The notes beneath the pieces were generated by a model. It did no database searches. It worked only from the letters and a program-made list of their open reading frames with translations, and was not told the origin of the DNA. Below are positions 60,115-64,000 of a stretch of 64,000 nt of DNA, one piece after another. A program made the position numbers and the translations under genes. Position 1 is the stretch's first letter; each line of letters starts with the position of its first letter. Source of the stretch: Mycobacterium sp. Root265 (GTDB lineage: Bacteria > Actinomycetota > Actinomycetes > Mycobacteriales > Mycobacteriaceae); contig NZ_LMJA01000001.1 in assembly GCF_001428895.1 (NCBI RefSeq), forward strand, positions 311,150 through 375,149. The letters run 5' to 3'.

Positions 60115-61007
60115 TCGACCGCCGTTCCTTCCTGGCTCCTACCCTCCGCAACAATTTCCCGGGTCGCTTCGCTCCTGCCCTCCGGTGCGGGTTCCTGCGG
60201 CCAGCCCGGGTACACCGGAGGCGTGCCGCCGAACTCCGGGCAGAGCTGCTGGTGCGCGCACCAGCTACACAGCTTCGAGCGCTTGGACCGGAAATCGCCC
60301 GTACTGCCGGCGGACTGGATCGCCCGCCAGATGGCGGTCAGGGTCCGTTCGAAGCGCACCAGCTCCTCCAGGTCGGGGGAGTAGTCGAGCACCTGTCCAT
60401 CGGCCAGGTAGAGCAATCGGAGCTTGGCGGGCAGCACCCCGCGCGACCGCCAGAGGGCGACGGCATAGAACTTCATCTGGAACAGCGCCTTGGCCTCGGC
60501 CAGCGCCCACAGCTCCGACGGGGACTTGCCGGTCTTGTAATCGACGACCCGCATCTCACCCGTGGGGGCGATATCGATCCGGTCGACGAAACCGCGCAGC
60601 AGCGTGCCGTCCTCCAACTCCACCTCGACGCGCTGCTCGCAGCTGTGCGGATCGAAGCGGGTCGGGTCCTCCAGGCGGTAATACCCCGACAGCAGCTTGC
60701 GGGCGTCGCGCAGCAGCTCGGCCCGAAGCTCCGCATCCACCTCGGCGCCGTCGGCGAGCACCCGGTCCAGCGCCGGGTCCACCAGCGTCAGCGCGGTGTC
60801 ATGGATGCGCTCGACCGCGGGCAGCGCGTAGAGCTCCTCCAGCGCGGCATGCACCACCGATCCGCGCAGCTGGGCCGGCGAGACCGGCTCGGGCAACCGG
60901 TCGATCGCCCGGAACCGGTACAGCAGCGGGCACTGTTTGAAATCACTGGCCCGTGACGGTGACAGGGCCGGGCGCCAACCGGTGCGGGCGGGTGCTGGGG
61001 CGCTCAT
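60111..61007 (-). CDS. RecB-family exonuclease-like PD-(D/E)XK protein (Rv2119 orthologue)
   Basis: A 298-residue Cas4/RecB-like nuclease. The nuclease core is FVDRIDIAP...MRVVDYKTGKSP (Asp, Asp and Lys of the PD-(D/E)XK site), with QMKFYAVAL after it. Four cysteines, one in FKQCPLLY and three in LCSWCAHQQLC, are placed as the [4Fe-4S] ligands of the family. It matches Rv2119 next to TrmI. ATG 61007 lies 6 nt after TAGGCT (61019-61014), a leaderless layout. No CRISPR array or cas gene is nearby, so a DNA repair role is more likely. Confidence 0.88.
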   Translation of the reverse strand: MSAPAPARTGWRPALSPSRASDFKQCPLLYRFRAIDRLPEPVSPAQLRGSVVHAALEELYALPAVERIHDTALTLVDPALDRVLADGAEVDAELRAELLRDARKLLSGYYRLEDPTRFDPHSCEQRVEVELEDGTLLRGFVDRIDIAPTGEMRVVDYKTGKSPSELWALAEAKALFQMKFYAVALWRSRGVLPAKLRLLYLADGQVLDYSPDLEELVRFERTLTAIWRAIQSAGSTGDFRSKRSKLCSWCAHQQLCPEFGGTPPVYPGWPQEPAPEGRSEATREIVAEGRSQEGTAVE

Positions 61008-61020
61008 AGGTGAAGCCTAG

Positions 61021-61944
<924 letters not shown>

Positions 61945-61950
61945 GCGGGC

Positions 61951-62247
61951 TCACTCGTCGGTGCTGCGGTGCAGTCCGCGGCGCGTCGAGAGCAGCTCCA
62001 GCTCGGGCCGCGCCGCCACCAGCCGTTCGGCGGCGTCGAGCACGTCCACCACATGCGCGCGGTCGGCGGCCACCACGGACACCCCGACACCGGCCCGGCG
62101 GTGCAGGTCCTGATCTCCGGTCTCGGCCGCCGACACCGTGAACCGGCGGCGCAGTTCGGCGATCACCGGACGGATCACCGACCGCTTCTCCTTGAGCGAA
62201 TGCACATCCCCGAGCAGCAGGTCACACTCCAGCCAACCGATCCACAT
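61951..62247 (-). CDS. DUF503 family protein (Rv2117 orthologue)
   Basis: A 98-residue small soluble protein with the DUF503 motif LLGDVHSLKEKRSVIRPVIAELRRRF and the following strands FTVSAAETGDQDLHRRAGVG. The function is unproven; distant relatives are linked to RNA or ribosome biology. It is convergent with trmI (6 bp apart) and follows lppK by 3 bp on the same strand. Confidence 0.9.
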   Translation of the reverse strand: MWIGWLECDLLLGDVHSLKEKRSVIRPVIAELRRRFTVSAAETGDQDLHRRAGVGVSVVAADRAHVVDVLDAAERLVAARPELELLSTRRGLHRSTDE

Positions 62248-62250
62248 GGC

Positions 62251-62793
62251 TTACCGCGGTGGTTCGGGCGCCGGGGTGTCGGTCGGGGCCGGTCCCAGTT
62301 CGAGCAACTGGTCGGCTGTTGCCCGGGTCAGCTGCCAGGCCCCTTCATCCAGGGTGAACTGCATGGGGAAGGTGAACGGGCGCGCCTCGGGGGCCGGGTT
62401 GGCCGAACTGACCGTCACAGTGGCGACGACGTCGCCGTACTCGGTGGGCGACCAGCTGAGGTCGGCGGCCTGGAACGTCAGCGGTGCCAGACCACCGTCC
62501 ACGGTGGCCCGGGCGAAGCGGTCCAGGGCGGCGCCGTCCTCCGGAGTGGCGTACTGCACCAGCGCGACCTTCTGCTCACCGGGAACCGAAGGGTCCGCCA
62601 GTCTGGCCAGCACATCGGTGAGCGCCTCGGGGTCCGGCAGGGGTGCCTGCGGGGCCGATTGGGCGCCCGCGGCAGCCGGTGCGGAGGACGAGGTCACCGG
62701 CGCCGGCGGAATCGGCTCCGCGCCGCAGCCCGACAGTCCGAGCGCCACCACGAACAGGGTGGCGCTCACGACCGCTACGGGACTGCGGCGCAT
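62251..62793 (-). CDS. lppK: Lipoprotein LppK, MTB12-like domain
   Basis: A 180-residue lipoprotein. The signal is MRRSPVAVVSATLFVVALGL with lipobox LSGC, then a Pro/Ala/Ser-rich linker (to about 55). The C-terminal domain (PLTFQAADLSWSPTEYGDVV, FPMQFTLDEGAWQLTRATAD) resembles the MTB12/CFP2 antigen fold. It matches Rv2116. It lies directly after a homologous exported protein (62805), so the two look like a tandem duplication. Confidence 0.88.
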   Translation of the reverse strand: MRRSPVAVVSATLFVVALGLSGCGAEPIPPAPVTSSSAPAAAGAQSAPQAPLPDPEALTDVLARLADPSVPGEQKVALVQYATPEDGAALDRFARATVDGGLAPLTFQAADLSWSPTEYGDVVATVTVSSANPAPEARPFTFPMQFTLDEGAWQLTRATADQLLELGPAPTDTPAPEPPR

Positions 62794-62804
62794 CGGCGCG
62801 TGGG

Positions 62805-63299
62805 TCAGCCGGCCGCCGAGAGCAGCGCCAAGGCCGACTGCCGGGACACCTGCCAGCCGGTGGGGCTGGGTCCGGCGGTGAAGGTCACGGGCTGAGTCGC
62901 GGTGCCGCCGGTGGCGGAGGTGGCGGTCACGTTCGCGGTGGCGACCGGCCCATTGACATCGATGTCGGCGATGTTGAAGGTCAGCGGGAACTTACCTTCG
63001 CGGGCGGCGTTGTTGTAGGCGCGGTCGGCGGCGATCGACTCGATCCGGCCGATCCCACCCTGGATGTAGGTGGCCTTCCCGGAGAAAGAACCGGGCCCAG
63101 CGAGAACGCTCAGCGTCTGCGTCAGAGGTGCCTGCAACTCAGGGGCGGGCGCCTGCGGCATCGGGATGTCCCAGACCACCGGGGTGATCGCCGGGGCGCT
63201 GCTGGCTGTAACCGACGACACGCCCGTCGCCGCAGCGGTTACCAGGCCGGCTGCTGCCGCGCTGGTGACGAAGCCGATTGCGAGGGTTTTGAGGATCAC
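62805..63299 (-). CDS. Exported MTB12-like protein, LppK paralogue
   Basis: A 164-residue secreted protein with signal MILKTLAIGFVTSAAAAGLV and an Ala-rich cleavage region near residue 30. There is no lipobox cysteine, so unlike LppK it should be released or held by another route. The mature part has the same domain as LppK: KFPLTFNIADIDVNGPVATA then PSPTGWQVSRQSALALL. GTG 63299 follows AAAGGA. It is divergent from mpa and co-directional with lppK 11 bp downstream. Confidence 0.83.
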   Translation of the reverse strand: MILKTLAIGFVTSAAAAGLVTAAATGVSSVTASSAPAITPVVWDIPMPQAPAPELQAPLTQTLSVLAGPGSFSGKATYIQGGIGRIESIAADRAYNNAAREGKFPLTFNIADIDVNGPVATANVTATSATGGTATQPVTFTAGPSPTGWQVSRQSALALLSAAG

Positions 63300-63444
63300 A
63301 GTGGTCCTTTCAATGGGGCAAGCTAAGCAAGGAGGTTAACAGCGTTGCTGGTGTGTCGAATTCCTAGACCGCACACAAAGGCTGAATCGCCGGTAGCGTT
63401 GAAGTTGTTACTGCACCAACATTCGGTGCGGGAGGGAGCGCAGC

Positions 63445-64000
63445 ATGAGTGAGTCCGAGCGTTCTGAGAATTTCGGAACACCCCACGAATCGAGCATGTC
63501 CGCAGAGGATGCCGCCGAACTGGAGAGGCTGCGCCGAGAAGCGGCCGCCCTGCGTGAGCAACTCGAGGGAGCGGTAGGCGCCGGCAGCGGACTGCGGACG
63601 GCCCGCGATGTCCAGCAACTCGAGGCGCGCATCGACTCATTGGCGGCGCGCAACGCCAAGCTGATGGACACCCTCAAGGAGGCCCGCCAGCAACTTCTCG
63701 CGCTGCGCGAAGAGGTCGACCGGCTCGGGCAGCCGCCCAGCGGCTACGGGGTGCTGCTCGCGGTCTACGAGGACGAGACCGTCGACGTCTTCACCTCGGG
63801 CCGCAAGATGCGTCTGACGCTGTCGCCCAACATCGAGACCAGCACCCTCAAGCAGGGTCAGTCGGTCCGGCTGAACGAGGCCCTCACGGTCGTGGAGGCC
63901 GGCGCCTTCGAGGCGGTCGGCGAGATCAGCACGCTGCGCGAGATCCTGGACGACGGCCACCGCGCGCTCGTCGTCGGCCATGCCGACGAGGAACGCATCG
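63445..64000 (+). CDS. mpa: Mycobacterial proteasomal ATPase Mpa (N-terminal part)
   Basis: Only the first 185 codons are in the window; the gene continues past the right edge. The start [19 protein letters not shown] and the Pup-binding coiled coil ([18 protein letters not shown] to [20 protein letters not shown], about residues 25-80) are followed by the first OB domain ([17 protein letters not shown]). Mpa recognises pupylated proteins, unfolds them and feeds the 20S proteasome. ATG 63445 has GGAGGGAG (63431-63438) before it. TAGCGT at 63394-63399 is a likely -10. The order DUF503-lppK-mpa matches M. tuberculosis. Confidence 0.95.
   Translation, partial: MSESERSENFGTPHESSMSAEDAAELERLRREAAALREQLEGAVGAGSGLRTARDVQQLEARIDSLAARNAKLMDTLKEARQQLLALREEVDRLGQPPSGYGVLLAVYEDETVDVFTSGRKMRLTLSPNIETSTLKQGQSVRLNEALTVVEAGAFEAVGEISTLREILDDGHRALVVGHADEERI

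Noticed and set aside
60111-61007. Cas4 nuclease of a CRISPR system
   Set aside because: The fold and four cysteines are shared with Cas4, but no CRISPR repeats or other cas genes lie in the window. The position matches the mycobacterial Rv2119 gene.

Overview
The window is high-GC actinobacterial DNA and reads as a Mycolicibacterium-type (fast-growing mycobacterial) chromosome. The basis is gene order and protein similarity recalled from memory, not a database search. Two blocks match the order and relative strands of the M. tuberculosis chromosome: about 2.7-10.5 kb (bcpB, trpE, Trp-associated membrane protein, trpC, trpB, trpA, lgt; the Rv1608c-Rv1614 order) and about 27.0-64.0 kb (M20 peptidase through pyrD, lppL, uppP, cysQ, mshC, metH, hisE, hisG, trmI, lppK, mpa; the Rv2141c-Rv2115c order). 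Mycothiol ligase MshC and the proteasomal ATPase Mpa also fit this group.

Layout. 0-2.7 kb: an ABC ATPase fragment and a FadR-type GntR repressor, divergent from a second-type 2-isopropylmalate synthase that sits behind a leucine leader peptide and terminator. 2.7-10.5 kb: divergent peroxiredoxin, then the trp operon ending in a prolipoprotein transferase with a very long acidic repeat tail. 10.5-26.8 kb: an accessory block holding a 13E12-type DUF222/HNH gene, a nitrate assimilation cluster (nirBD with a small upstream gene, divergent narK, fused nitrate reductase nasN, small downstream gene), an ilvD of the E. coli/Streptomyces length class, and an XRE regulator coupled to a UvrA-like ABC protein. 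The block ends at a tRNA-Leu(GAG). 26.9-40.5 kb: conserved housekeeping genes for pyrimidine, undecaprenyl phosphate, sulfur and mycothiol metabolism. 40.6-44.5 kb: metH behind a probable S-adenosylhomocysteine (SAH) riboswitch. 44.5-54.2 kb: an accessory insertion with an NmrA-like reductase, a HAD phosphatase, a sugar-type ABC importer, an MFS sugar transporter and a GGDEF-EAL protein. 54.2-64.0 kb: hisE-hisG, a flavin disulfide reductase, an ArsR/SRPBCC/flavodoxin operon, RecB-like nuclease, TrmI, two MTB12/LppK-like exported proteins and the start of mpa.

Themes. Amino-acid and nitrogen supply dominate: leucine, tryptophan, histidine, methionine and branched-chain genes are present with nitrate assimilation. 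RNA-level control is visible twice, as a leucine attenuator before leuA and an SAH aptamer before metH whose P1 strand is shared with a hairpin that buries the metH ribosome binding site. Many genes show a TANNNT element 6-8 nt before the start codon, the layout of leaderless mycobacterial mRNAs. Genes are packed tightly: ATGA/GTGA overlaps link operon members, and convergent pairs often share stop codons.
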